From Sweltsa coloradensis (taxonomy: Eukaryota > Arthropoda > Insecta > Plecoptera > Chloroperlidae): DNA of 64,000 nt. This document shows, piece by piece, positions 22,751 to 35,302 of this stretch (its first letter is position 1; each line of letters begins with the position of its first letter). The position numbers and the translations under genes were made by a program. The DNA lies in contig JAMZAV010000317.1 of the NCBI GenBank assembly GCA_024449915.1, positions 317,501-381,500 on the forward strand. Reading direction: 5' to 3'. The notes beneath the pieces are model-generated. The model worked only from the letters and a program-made list of their open reading frames with translations, made no database searches and was not told where the DNA came from.

Positions 22751-23452
22751 TTAAGCGAGCGAAGCGAGCGTTTCCATTTGACTCTGCCGGGAAAATTTGT
22801 CACTCGTTTTGTTTTTGTTTTTTTGTTTTTTTTGTTTGTTTTTTTTTGTTTGTATGTCTCGCCATAACGTTCGAACGGAGGCTCGGATCGAGTTGAAATT
22901 TTGACCATCCGCAAGCTTTGTTCTCGATTGAATGCCATTAGTTTTGTGGCAAAATCGTTCAAAAAGTTAAAAAGTTACATTAAAGTTAATCGAAAGTTTT
23001 TTTTTCAAACTAACCGGCGACAAAATCTGAGATAGCCAAATCATTTAGAATGTCCGTCCGGTCACGAATATGTTAATTTTAGTTTGATCCGATAAGTAGT
23101 GTAGATGGAAATTACATTATAACAAAAGTAACGTTGCCATGGCAACGAAAAGACGCGCGAAGTTTCAAATGCACTGCCACCTAGAAGTAATCAAAATACT
23201 TTCGAGGAAGCAGTCTATTATTTGTCACCAAAGAGTTTAAATATTTTTCCCAATGGTTCAAGGTCCTCTAGATGGCGGTGGATTTTATCCACAAAGTAAA
23301 GATTTACATACGGGTTTACCCAAATACCTTGGCAATAATAAATAATATCGGAAACGCGAACGTCGTAAATTGAAAATTCATAAAAATGTCCAATGTGGGT
23401 CTAGCTATAGCACGTGCTCGCTTATCAACGCGTCCAACAGAGCGTTTCCTAG
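22751..23452 (+). mobile_element. rolling-circle-like element G
   Basis: Direct-orientation sibling of element F, 81 bp downstream, with identical termini and a shorter T tract. It carries the shared blocks AACGTTCGAACGGAGGCTCG and GTTGCCATGGCAACG. Confidence 0.85.
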
Positions 23453-26439
23453 TTATTTTTATGAGCACTGGTTCACGAAAGAGGGCACAAATAAAACTAG
23501 GATTACACAATTGAACACAAAATAATACTGACAATTTGCTTTGAATGTGTGTTTGTGTGTGTAAATATCTAAGATTATATTCTTCATTAAAATAATAAAA
23601 TATTCTAAACATTGCAACTAAAAAGTAAAATTGATCGAGTGAAACTAAGTTGTCAGAGCCCATCAGTTCACAGGACTTATCTGAATGCTTCGTTCTTCAT
23701 TTCATTGCTCCTAGAAGACACCTTAGAACAATTCCTACATGCGATGATTAATTGAATAAAACATTAAACAAATAATAAATTATTGCATTTTAAATGACAA
23801 GTTGCAGTAGTACATTTGTTTTACTTGTTAGATAATGAGTGTGAGTGAAATTAGTGGATATTTTGCTATGTTGTGTTCTGTTCTGTTCTTTATAAGCAAC
23901 ATTCATGGTCAAATATTTTATATAATATCAGATTTGTCAATACATAGTTAATACAATACACAACCGTTAACATTATACAATAACAAACAGTTAAAACCAA
24001 GATATTAATATATTATCTATATTTAAATAATTTATACCCTTTTAACTTGTTTTTTATTCCTTTGGTTAATTATTCATCAGTTGATTGCATGGCTTCAGTT
24101 ATATTTTACTAGGCCAGATCAAGACCAAGAACTGGAATGAACAATAAGTTTGAGACTCGTCCATAGATCTGTAGTTGTTAACCAGCGAGGAGAGTTTTCC
24201 TTCTTCCGAGCAACTGACTACTTATTAAATAAAAAAAAACACGGGATAGGGTTGGTGGTTAGGGGGGGGGGGCGATAGTCTTAATCACAAGTCATTTGTG
24301 TGTCCGCATTTTTTTGTATATAAAAATGGAAATGTATGGGAGCTGGTTACGGCCCTGGTGCTCTAGTGCTCAAAGGCTTATAATTAACGTTATCAAGTTT
24401 CTCCCGTGATAAGGGGGGGGGGGACATGCACAGAACCAGCCGTACGGGGGAGATCGAAGCCGTGATAGACCCCCGACTCAAATCTAGGCTTTTAAGAGTT
24501 TTTGTTTTACCCAACGGATCAATGTTAATTGCACGCCATAACAAACTCGATACCATTAGGCCTTCAGGTATAAAGTAAAGTAGGAAAGAACAAGTAGAGG
24601 GTAGGGGTAACAAAGCTTAAAGTTAAACATCCAGTACGGAAAGTTATTCCTTCATCGTATTAAATTGTTTTTTGGTAGCATATATTTTTGTCCGCGAATA
24701 ATAATTATTTGTATCCTTCACCGCGATTTAAAGTGTTATTTGCCTTTAAAAATATATAATGTAATATGTAAGTAATCTCTTAAACACAGCTAATATAAAA
24801 ACCAATAAAGATTAATGATTAATTGATGAATACACAAAATAAAAATATAATAATTTCTGTTTGTTTCATAGAAAACCGAAAATAAATATATCTCGACTGT
24901 TTTCCTATCTATAAAATTTTTTTGAACTAGTCGATCTATAAAAATTTTCACTTATTTCTTATCTTTACTAATTAGAAATTACCTTTGAACTCTACGAACG
25001 ACGATTGATCGAGATAAAATCGTTTGCAGCTGTATCGATCAAAATCGATATTAATGAACGTTTTTACATCCCTATAATATTTGTTCGTTCTTCTTGGGGC
25101 ACACAGTTGTATTAAAATTATTGTTATTGTTCCATCGTAAGACCCACTAATTAACATGATCGGAAAGGAAGAAGTTTTTACAACCAGAGACAAATCGCGT
25201 CAAGACTAGAGAATTTGAAAAATATTACTTACCAGACAAATTTAAAAGGGTACCTATGAGACAATCTTGGAATCCCGAGAACATTGAAGAAAACTATTCA
25301 GTGCTTTAGAGTTGGTATCTCCGAGTTTTTGTTTAGATATTTTACTTTACATAATTAAAGGATCCAAACTACAAATGCAAAATATAAATTTCAATGCAAA
25401 TACATGTATATAGTGTGTGAAAGGGTGAAGGTACTCATGTAGGGATTTCTCCAGCAAGTTTTTTTAGGTCAAACTTGTTATGGAATTTTGGATTTTTTGT
25501 GGAAGATAATTATAGAGACTAGCCCAATGTATAGTGTAGAGTGTGGACGGTTTTGTGAAATGAGTGTGAAAAGGACACAATGAAATCATTAAATAAATCA
25601 AGCACATACTTAGTTTAACGACTAACTTCATAATTATACACTACAATACGAGTATAAAAATAAACTCGAGTGCGGTGATGATAAAATCTTGCTTGCCTGA
25701 TTTAAAAGTATTTATTATTATGATGTGGTGATATAAAATGAAAAAATGTTACTGGTCTTTTACCATTGTTTTACCAATGTTTATTGCTAGGTGAATGGCC
25801 AGTAAATAAGCGATAAGGTGCTCTTGGAACGGTGCATTAATAGAGATAAAGGACTGACATTTCAATTTGTTTCAGTACATGAATTTGACAGTTATTTATC
25901 AAAAACACCTTGTGAAAATTGGGCAGTTTTTGTGGTCAAATGTTTGTACGTTCTATTATTTTCCGTGAAAATGATACATTGTGTAAATGCACATGTCACT
26001 GTTCTCTAAATTATTGATGCTCGGCTTTTAATAATCACAACGCAAAGCAACTTTTCATATGTACGGACATAGACTTATCACATAGCTAGTTATTGTTATC
26101 ACTTTGAATTAAATTTAATAACCAAACCATTTATTTATTTAATAATGTTATCATTTTCTGCTGTTAAAAAAACATCACAACTTGTAATTTATTGAGCAAT
26201 TTATAAAGTTAAAACTGTATTTGAAAATATATATTATGTCCTCAATTAAATTAATTTGTGAAGAAGGAAATGGATCGTTAAACGTTCGGATGTTTGAGTT
26301 GAGGAAGCAAAATGAAAGTGAGAAGATACTTTATTCTTTCTAAAAACAAAAACATTGTTTTTATAATTTGAGATCTCACAAAAACTAGTTAATAAATCTA
26401 TTCTAAAAATATGTTTCTAAAATTGATCCAACGCATTAA
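23453..26439. other. AT-rich gene-free stretch
   Basis: No supported gene. G-runs occur near 24265 and 24413 around an unrecognised minus-strand ORF (24347-24613). Otherwise it is AT-rich with no repeat boundary that I can define. Confidence 0.45.
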
Positions 26440-27050
26440 AGGCAATCTCTAGAGCCAAATACGATTTAAAGACGTCTGAAAAGTAATTAGAATAAAACAG
26501 CCGGGCTCAATAAAAGAGCCCATTATTTTTTTGAAATTTTTTTGACGGGACATAACCTCAGAATCACCAATTATATTCAAATAACTGGAATCAGTTGTTC
26601 AAGTTCAAAATTAAATTTTGAGCAGCGGTTTTTTGCATTGTTTCAACACTCCTTTATTAACAAAATAAATAAGAGGATGATTGGTTTTGTATAGTTTGTT
26701 GCGTTGCACAATTTTTTCGCCTGCAGTTACAATTTCAAATTTTGTAAAGTTTAACGGAAAAAAATAGTGCAATGGTTGAAACTATATATAACCAATAATC
26801 CTTTTATAAAGGTTGTAGATAAAGGAGTGTAGAAACAATATGCAAAAAACCGCTGCACAAAATTCAATTTTGAACTTGAACAACTGATTCCAGTTATTTG
26901 AATATAATTGTTGATTCTGAGGTTATGTCCCGTAAAAAAAATTCAAAAAAATAATCCGCTCTTTTTATTAGGCCCCTCTTACATTCTTTTTACTTTTCAA
27001 ACGTATATACTGCATCATTTAGAAATCATATTTGGGTCTAGGGATTGCAC
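26440..27050. mobile_element. 610-bp foldback element
   Basis: Long inverted arms. The outer parts are GGCAATCTCTAGAGCC at left and its imperfect complement GGGTCTAGGGATTGC at right. The inner parts share GACGGGACATAACCTCAG with CTGAGGTTATGTCCCG and continue through TTGTTCAAGTTCAAAATT. Arms are roughly 200-240 bp with a unique centre. No ORF, and no clear target duplication. Confidence 0.8.
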
Positions 27051-27102
27051 TAGCATTGTTGTAAATTTTACCATGAGGTGACACTCGACCTCAAACATAC
27101 TG

Positions 27103-27536
27103 AGCCAGCGGTTTAGCCGAGCTCGTTTAACCGGTTCCCACTCGAACACCGAAGTTAAGCAGAATCGGGCGTGGTCATGGGAAGAGTGGGTGACCGCTCT
27201 ACCCTAAAACTCACGTATACCGCTGGTTAGAGCAGATGGAGGGTTCGAAAGCTAGTGTAACGGCTTCGTTCTTCTCGACGTCTGCTCGGCAGTCCGGGTA
27301 AGTGGAGGAACCTACATGACTGTCAAAGTTTCACCGTCCTTTCGGATGGGACGTTAAGCCGTTGGTCCCCTTGGTACTTTTCGAAAGGTGTAGGCTACGT
27401 GCCGGTACCGGGTTTCCCCTCCTCCCTTCTGTTCAAACTTCATCCTCATCTATTACCACTCATCGTTTCGATTAGCCAAAGTGCATTACATATGAGACGT
27501 TAAGCAATATTCAATCAATCAATCAACAATCAATCG
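27103..27536 (+). mobile_element. 5S rRNA-derived SINE
   Basis: The first ~125 bp resemble 5S rRNA: AACCGGTTCCC, then CACCGAAGTTAAGCAG, TCGGGCGTGGT, GTGGGTGACCGC and ACCGCTGGT in the 5S order. These cover the internal polymerase III promoter. A ~250-bp body follows, including GGATGGGACGTTAAGCCG, and an (AATC)n tail. Exact AACATACTG duplications at 27094-27102 and 27537-27545 show retrotransposition of the whole unit. This is the architecture of the SINE3 class. Confidence 0.9.
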
Positions 27537-27545
27537 AACATACTG

Positions 27546-28132
27546 GACTGAATGGTCAGGTTCTCGATGCACTGCGGTCTAAGTTTACCAACATTGTTTC
27601 GCGCCCGACTCGGTGTACGCCAACACTAGCGACGTCTATGAAACTTTGCGAGAACTATTATCGTTCTAATTCGTGCGTACGTTGGCTTCTCACTCTCACG
27701 TCCACGACTATTCTTTGGTTCCGCCGGACGATGTTTGTACGTCTGGCTCCGTGCCAAGGTCGCCGCTACTAACTCACCCCCAGTTAACACAAATGTAGCC
27801 GGAGGTGGGGGCTTTAATAATAAGTGAGGCGGGGGCGGGGGACGAGGCTATACTCACTCGCCCTGGCTCGATGTGTATCTAGATAGAGAGGGTTACACTG
27901 ACCAGAGACAAATAGCTCGATTACCACGCACGTCTAAAGATGATCGATTTACTGAGGCAATGATTTAAAACAGCTGCAGGGGAAGATACAAAGCAAACAC
28001 CACACCACTTAACCTACACATTGATGAAGTAGAATACACGAACTAAACCTAGTTCAGGTTGATGGTGATGGTGCAGCGTTAAAAATGTCTCGCTTATGAT
28101 TAAGGGCTAGCCCCGTCCTCCTAGTTCTTAAC
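27546..28132. other. no feature seen
   Basis: A GGGGGC-rich patch at about 27800-27850; nothing else recognised. Confidence 0.4.
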
Positions 28133-28651
28133 CAGTGGCGGAACTAGGCGCCCGCAGGGCCCGCAACTGCGGGCGGGCCCAGGCCGTTTAGGGGGCCCCG
28201 TTAAAAAAATTAAGTGTATTAATTAGTTTTTTTATTCGGTTTGGAAACATTGTATTTGTTTTCGTTGCTAAAATGACCGTTTTGTGAATCTAGCGGTTTG
28301 AAGATGAAATCTAGCGGGTATTTAGGAACATAACAACAACACACAAAAAATACATTATTTTGGTATTGCATTCAGCCTACAACTTTTTTCTAAAACGCAC
28401 CAAAAGCACTCTCAAAACATGATTTTCAAAATTTTCGCCTTCGGCGCTAATATTGGGGGCTTTGACCCCAGCCCCGCCCGTACTTGGTCCCTTTATAATA
28501 CCCCCGAGATATTATATAGCCCCCCCCCCCACCCCCCCGGGATGAAAAGCCTGAATTCAACATACACTGAGCCAATGTATGTGTGTATATGTTAGGGTAG
28601 GCCACCATAGAAATTTTGCAGGCGGGCCCATGAAACGAAGTTTCGCCACTG
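28133..28651. mobile_element. hAT-like MITE (CAGTGGCG ends)
   Basis: Ends CAGTGGCGGAACT at left and CAGTGGCGAAACT at right (reverse complement), 519 bp apart, with a shared inner GGGCCCGC. The flanking octamers TTCTTAAC and TCCTCAAC agree at six of eight bases, consistent with a decayed 8-bp duplication. The interior holds a GGGCCCGC hairpin and GC-rich tracts. Non-coding. Confidence 0.75.
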
Positions 28652-28787
28652 TCCTCAACATTCTGTATTATCCTTGTAGAAGAGCAATATTAACAAAAGT
28701 ATGTAAACCATTGAATGTAACTAGTTACATTAATTTTATTGTGAGACGTGGTACACGTACAGACGGACGGCTGGACAGAATGGATAT

Positions 28788-29204
28788 CAATGGTATTTAA
28801 CATCTATAGTAGGCTAGATCCCCAGTCTCAAATAAGTCCGTACAGATGCTTCAAATTAATCAATCTGATCTATTCAAGATGGCGATTTGGCGTTTCAATT
28901 TATGTTTTTAATTATGTTTTAGATGCGATTAAGTATTTTGTTGGTTGTTTTGATATGGTTTTAGCTTGTGCAGCATGGGAATGCACAAAAAGGAACAATA
29001 TGAAGTTATTGCATTAGGGAATTAAGTAATCATTTGGGGTTAATGGCTAATATGCTCACCTGTCAACCTGACAGCCATCTTGAAAAATATTTTGACTACA
29101 ACTCTTTAACATAGAAACTGGCCTATTCAAGATGGCTTCTAATTTACTCGCCAGTGGACCAATGACTGGGGATCTAGCCCAATATAGATGTTAAATATCA
29201 TTGG
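28788..29204. mobile_element. 417-bp TIR element, copy 1
   Basis: Inverted ends of about 40 bp containing CTATAGTAGGCTAGATCCCC. Copy 2 is at 60217-60642. The interior shares GATATGGTTTTAGCTTGTGC and GGCTAATATGCTCA. Non-coding MITE, superfamily not determined. Confidence 0.85.
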
Positions 29205-29276
29205 TGAATATATAAAGGTGTTTCGTTGGTACCAAATTTGATACCTCAAATTCTAACAGTCTTCTATTTTTCTAAG

Positions 29277-29913
29277 TTAAGGCTATTCAACCGCGTTATT
29301 CTATTTTCCAACATATGCTACTAAGTCAAAATATAGTGAATAGCTTTAAAACCTGGCTATTTTAGAAAATCAAAAATATTTTTTTTGAATTTTACTGATC
29401 TGGTACACGGCAAATACCGCCACCTCAAAATAATTTCTAACTTCAATTCGCCAAGGCACACCACACCCTTCAACGTAGGGTGTTGTGTTTTTGTGACAAT
29501 AATTTTCAACTGGTTTTCTATAGGCTGACCGAGATAAAAAATATTTTTTTAACAATTGTCTTTCCTGCGAATTTTTTCGTTTGGTGGTATTTTTTACCGA
29601 TTTGTACCGCCAAACAAAAAAATTCGCATGAAAGACAATTGTAAAAAAAACATATTTTTTCTCTCATTCAGCCTATAGAAAACCAGTTGAAAATTAATGT
29701 CACAAGAACACAACACCCTACATTGAATGGTGTGCCCTGGCGAATTGAAGTTTGAAATTATTTTGAGGTGGCTAAATTGGTCGTGTACCGGATCAGAAAA
29801 ATTTGAACAAAAATATTTTTGATTTTCTATAATAGCCAGGTTTCAAAGCCATTAAATATTTTGACTTGGTAGCATATTTTGGAAAATAGAAAAACGCGGT
29901 TGAATAGCCTTAA
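29277..29913. mobile_element. TTAA foldback element, copy 1
   Basis: TTAAGGCTATTCAACCGCG at left and its complement CGCGGTTGAATAGCCTTAA at right. Each arm is about 300 bp, meeting at a centre around 29600 (GGTGGTATTTTTTACC). TTAA at both edges matches the target choice of piggyBac-like and Kolobok-like elements. Non-coding. Confidence 0.9.
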
Positions 29914-30179
29914 CTAGACTAGACAATGTTTGAGTGTGTTGCTGTGTTCCTGTTGTGGTGTAGCACAATAGTTCCTATTCTTTCCGCTTGGAGGAAGAAA
30001 TAAGCACTTGCTAAATATCTAATGTGGTATACCCTCTCTTCACAATCCTCTTAGCGAAATGGAGCACGTTCAAAAAAACAAACAAACAGCTTGAAGGGTT
30101 CGGAGTGTTTTTACAGGAGTGTTCGCTTAGGAAGATGTGAGCGGTTTGGTTGTTCTCTTTCTCTCTGCTTGGGTTTGAC

Positions 30180-30290
30180 GGACAGGAAGTAATGAACTGA
30201 TCCCACGGAGATTCGAACTCTAGTCTTCTCACGCGACCCGTTAGCTTAGCGGTTAATTGTGAGGTAGCTTCTTGGCGTACTTCTCCCGGG
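30180..30290 (-). mobile_element. tRNA-like SINE head
   Basis: On the minus strand a box-A-like TAACCGCTAAGCTAACGGG and a box-B-like GAGTTCGAATCTCCG are spaced as in a tRNA, followed by a C/A-rich tail without CCA. It is a different family from SINE 1 and 2. Confidence 0.5.
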
Positions 30291-30319
30291 GGGGATCGCC
30301 GGTATATGAGTGCCACTCA

Positions 30320-31270
30320 AGAATACACTGCTAGATAAGATAAACATGTTACTTGTCATAATAATATTCTATAATAAGTGTACTACTGTAATTTTCGCCA
30401 AAAATGATTGATTGCACAGGGAATCTTAAAACTAAATCTATTTTGTAAAACGACTAGAGAGTAGAGTTAATTAAAACCGTATGGAAAATATTAAAATATT
30501 TTAACAACTGAATTAAAATAATTTGAATTAAAAAAACACGTCAATTATTTACGTGCTATGGTGCTAATGTTTAAAAGTGTGTGTGGGTCAATTTAAACAA
30601 TGTATGCTCTCAATTTTACATTCACCTAACCAAGAAAAATTTTGTATTGAATTCAAACCCGAATGGCAGATAAAAACAACAACAGCACTGTTTTCAATTG
30701 TGTCACAAATTAACATAACACAAAACAAGTATCAACATAAAAAACAAAAGTGAAAGGGAAAATATTGTCGCTCACGGCAGACTACATAGGCGCATGTTCT
30801 TTGTAGCGCGCGTTCTCTCTCGATTACGTTAATTACAACCTTTAATATTTTGTAAGCAATTAAGATTACGTTCTTGTTGAGGTTAACCTTGTAATTATAA
30901 TCAACATTAACATAAAAAAATGAGCAAGATTTTGCTACAATCATTTCCTTGGAGCACGCTCACGGCTAATTAGCCTCGAGATAAATGCAGGTAATGGTAT
31001 TGTGTACTTGTTGTTGGACATATTCAATGGAGATTGAGCGTTAGTATAGGTTAGTACGACGGGAAAGGGTTGGGTTATCTGACTTGGCTATCTTTATTGC
31101 TTAGATTTCTCATTCCCATTTGTCGTAGTGGCCTAAGTCATCAGGCCTCATGAGGCACTGCAGTGAGCGCATTACTTATAGACCGTTAGAAACTTCAGAC
31201 CACCTACATAATGAGTAATTGAGGTTTTCATTTGGAAATTTATATTTCAACGATTGGGTTCAATTCCAAA
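30320..31270. other. AT-rich, no feature seen
   Basis: No supported gene or terminal repeat. Confidence 0.45.
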
Positions 31271-31273
31271 AAT

Positions 31274-31535
31274 ATATATTTATTTATTTATTCAGCGTAT
31301 GGAAGCAACAGCTTAAAATTCAACAATGTCAAGGATGTAAAACAAAAGTCGTTAAATTTATAAGTCATAAACATAAATCTAAGTCAGCCAGCCAGGCCAA
31401 CGCGTCAGGTGTTGCTCCATGGATCTCGGACCAGTCGCCCTGGTACGAGCGTAGGCGGCAATCCCTCACAATGTGGGGAGATGGTCTGACGAGGTTCGTA
31501 GATGTAGATGTTTATAAAAGTTTACTTTCGCATTT
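31274..31535 (-). mobile_element. possible LINE 3' end
   Basis: On the minus strand a frame reads IVRDCRLRSYQGDWSEIHG and ATPDALAWLADLDLCL, then stops. A 3' UTR-like stretch and an (AATA)n tail follow. This looks like the last codons and tail of a non-LTR retrotransposon. No RT motif is present, so the assignment is tentative. Confidence 0.4.
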
Positions 31536-31915
31536 TTGAGTGGGTAAAATATTAAAATTGTCAACGCGCGCTTATATCACTACACTACGAGGAAAAATTA
31601 GCTGAGCAGAGTTGCGTTTCAAGATTCCCATGAAGCTTAATTTATAAAGTTAAAAAAAAAAAAATCAGCGCGTTCGTTTGAAAAGTGTCGTCGCTTTCGA
31701 ATGAGTTTAGGTATTAACAACTGCCATCCCCGATGATGAATGAAGGGGGCAAGTAGTGGAATCAGGCATAGCGCTCATATAAATGTTGGATCGCTGGTAC
31801 CGTGGCAATGTCCTGCTTTTTTACCAATATAGAAGGCCCATGGCAATGTCCTGTATTCTGCAAGTGGTAAATTGCATGTTGAGTATATAATAAAATGTGT
31901 GTTACTTGTGAAACA

Positions 31916-32488
31916 CTAGGAAGCTTCGCAAACGCTTTTTTTAGTCGCGTTGATGGATGAGCTTTTTTTTAAAGTTTTTAGTTTGCGTGGGATATCTTTA
32001 CTTTTGCAAGTGCTTTGCTTTGCTGCCTACGCATTGTAGGTGATTGTTGTCAAGTTTCTATTGTTACTTGTCAATTGTTATTATTTACCGTAATAAACTT
32101 ATATTAAAAGCTTTATTTCTATGGATTCTGGTTAACTTTTTCAACTTTTTCTTTAAAAAGGTACAACATCACCATAACCTTAATGTCCATGAATACTATG
32201 AACGTTGTAGCCCCACCCGTTTGGTCAGAATCGGCCCAAGTGGCACGAAAATATCGCACTAAAAATCGAAAAAATCGTAAAAGTACGATATTAATGAGAA
32301 ATATTGTACCCAAAAACGTGGCAGGTCTAAGTTTAGAGATTTCGAAGGTCCCCTCCAATTTTCATCAAGATCGGATATGCCGTTTGCCTGGTAGAGAGCT
32401 AACAAACAGACAGAAAAACAAACAAAAAAAAACACCTGAGCTAAATTTTTTGGGGGTCAGTGTAATTGAAGTCTTCGCTTCGTTCAGC
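31916..32488 (-). mobile_element. rolling-circle-like element H
   Basis: CTAGGAAGCTTCGCAAACGC, inner GTCGCGTTGATGGATGAGC, family interior (GAGAAATATTGTACCCAAAA), other end GTCTTCGCTTCGTTCAGC. Confidence 0.8.
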
Positions 32489-32658
32489 ACCAGTCAAGCA
32501 AGTACGAACTATGGCCGTGGAAACAAACAAGCAACAAACATACGTTCTTTAACACTATAACTAAATAGAAGAAATCTTCTTTATTTATTTCAGCCCATGT
32601 ACAATCCCGAGTACGTAATTTTTGGTCAAATATAACTTTTACAAAAAAAAAAATTTTA

Positions 32659-32725
32659 TACGTGCTACGTGCTACGTGCTACGTGCTACGTGCTACGTGC
32701 TACGTGCTACGTGCTATGTGCTATA
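32659..32725. repeat. 7-bp tandem repeat
   Basis: About nine copies of TACGTGC. Confidence 0.95.
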
Positions 32726-34126
32726 CCTTGACTGGCGTGCTACGATGTATTAAACCCCTCTAAAACACGCTAATTCCAGGGGGTAACGACTAATATTTTC
32801 ACCCCTACCTGTAATGGAGTCAATTGTTTTTACATGTTTATGTTCTATCTCTGATGTTTCAATTTCATTTCCAAAGAATTAATTACCTCAACAACAGTTC
32901 CCTCCTATCACGACAGTCGGACATAGGCCCAACTAGCCCGATATCCATCACTTTACAGCGGAAATCCTTTTAAACATAGTCGCTTCATTAACGATTGCAT
33001 GATAATGTTTTACTTTGGAAACAAAGTGATTTCTACAATGATTATTCAATAAATACGAGTAAATGTGTTGGTCTAGACATTTAAATTACTGCTATTATAG
33101 TAACAGTTGGAAATTATATTTGTCACGTATATAGACGTTATGGGAATAGATAACTTTAAAAATACATTTTAATTTAAACGTGACTATTACATATGATAAT
33201 GTGGTATTTTCTGACCTACTTCCCAGTATAATCGTTGGATTGCTGCAGTGGAAAGAAAAATAAATCTGATAGTTAGCAAGGTATAACAATATATTATCAA
33301 ACCGAGCGGGAGCTGGCCAAGTTCAGTTATCCATAAAATTAAAATTCTTAGTAATAAATAACCATGTCTGTTTTTATGGTGATTTTTTGGATTAACAAAA
33401 TGTTTTTTTGCCACAATACTAAAATTGTTAGAAATATCGTTAATAGGGTAAAAATAAATGTTGTTTCCTTCTTACACTACTAAAATTTGGTTTTGAATAC
33501 TTCATTAATTCATGTAAGCTATAACTTATTATTAGGACGTGACAGCTGCCATTATGCGTTAAATTGGTAACTTTGGATTCCAAATTGGTTACAAAAGAAA
33601 TACAAATTTCAAATTTTAGTTAGACGTTGGCCATTTTCTGTTTCCTGTCCGTCCTATTAAAAAAAAAATCATACTGAATACAATTTCGGTATTTTAAAGT
33701 ACGTCATTATTTCAAAGCGTAAATACAAAAAATTGTCAGCATAATATATGTCAGGGTAAAAAACGTAGAAGCTAAAAGATATATTTAATTCCGTATAATA
33801 AAATGTTGTAAGTCATGCCAGAGACCTAGGATAAATAATGAGCTCTCTTCAAGAACATCGTGTTCAAACTTCAAACCCCCTTTAGGGCTATGAATTTGGA
33901 TTTTTGATGTTGAATTTCATCCGTGCGTGAATATGAAAAATAATTTACGTTATGTAAATTATGGAACTCTACCAAATATAGCTTATGTTAAAATTGACCT
34001 TCAGGATTGCGTTACATATTATCTATTTCACCTACTGGAGAGTGGTGAGTTTTCCGAATAACCAGATCGAGAGAAGTCTCGGATAATCGTAACACGCATA
34101 CGGTCACGACTACTAAGATTATTTTA
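32726..34126. other. no supported gene
   Basis: AT-rich; short unrecognised ORFs only. Confidence 0.45.
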
Positions 34127-34533
34127 CTAGGAAAACGCTAAAGTCCCGTCGCGTTGTTGAGCGAGCACCGGTACGTGCAACAACGACCCAAGTACGACAT
34201 TCCCATAATGTTACATACCAATAAGTCTTTAAGGTTTGACCGATTTAGCTAGAAATTTGGTAAATAGGAGAGAATATTGTTCTCATTGACCCTGCAAAAT
34301 TTCATAACGATCGGAACATTTTATTTTTTTTTTTTTTTTAATTTTTTTTTTATAACCAACGATCGGATTTTGTTCAAAAACTATACAGCAACCCGCCTAG
34401 GTGGTATGTACATGTGTGCAAAATTTCAGGTCGATCAGAGAAACGGTGCGACCTGTATCGAAGCAGTAACAAAAAAAACAGACATTCGAGCCATAAGAGT
34501 CAAGTGGAGACGCTCGCTACGCTCTCTCAATTA
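34127..34533 (-). mobile_element. rolling-circle-like element I (short subfamily)
   Basis: CTAGGAAAACGCTAAAG, stem to CGCGTTGTTGAGCGAGC. Other end GAGACGCTCGCTACGCTC, then TCTCAATT. At about 0.4 kb it is shorter than the others and has its own interior, but shares the terminal plan. Confidence 0.75.
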
Positions 34534-35302
34534 ACCATTGATTCAGAAATTGACATGAAACACATGAAACTTTATTCATTTAAAATGCCAGTTTACCAAT
34601 GTGAATCATTTATCACTCTAATAACCTTTCAACCAGTTTAGTATTTTATAATATCAGTTATTTGTTCATTCAATTTTTCAGCTGTTATTTTTTTATATAT
34701 TTTTTGTGTTATTTAAGTATTTCTTATTGATTTTGTCGTATAATTTTAATGATATAGTACTTTTTATTGAATGCAATGTTTTTCGTTACATATTTGTATT
34801 GATTGAAATTGAATTTGAAATTGTTTTGTTTTAGTTACCTGACAAATGTGAGTATAACAACCTGTTGTATGTGATTAACAAATATATGTTTTTAACACCT
34901 AAACTTTCAGTCAACGATTTACAATAAAAACAAAAACATTGAGGTAAAATATATTTAGAAAAATATTTGATCACTTACCACAAAACACTGTTTAATTAAT
35001 AAAAACCCGATGAAAAATATATTTAGTTGTTTTTTACAGAGGAATGTAATGCACATAATAGTTTAAACTTTTAACTGTGTAGAAATTTGTAAATTATTAT
35101 TAATTGCTACATTATTGATTTACACGAATGCTCAATATCAGTTCAAGCATTTTTAAGAGTGGATTTTTATCAACTCTTTGATGTGAGTAGAAAGATAAAT
35201 GTTATTATCAACGAGTAAACAAATTAAAAGTTGTTTCTTTACCTTTCGCGGAGAAATAATGATTACCGTGTTCGGCAACTTCCTAATTGTGTGTCTTTCA
35301 TG
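34534..35302. other. very AT-rich, no feature seen
   Basis: Nothing recognised. Confidence 0.5.

Noticed and set aside
27103..27228. True 5S rRNA gene
   Set aside because: Diverged from the usual sequence, fused to a SINE body, and the target duplications enclose the whole 434-bp unit.
32183..32560. Basic ORFs recurring at 5.5, 32.2, 47.6, 57.8 and 60.8 kb
   Set aside because: They are translations of the conserved non-coding interior of the rolling-circle-like elements, open on either strand and frame-shifted between copies.
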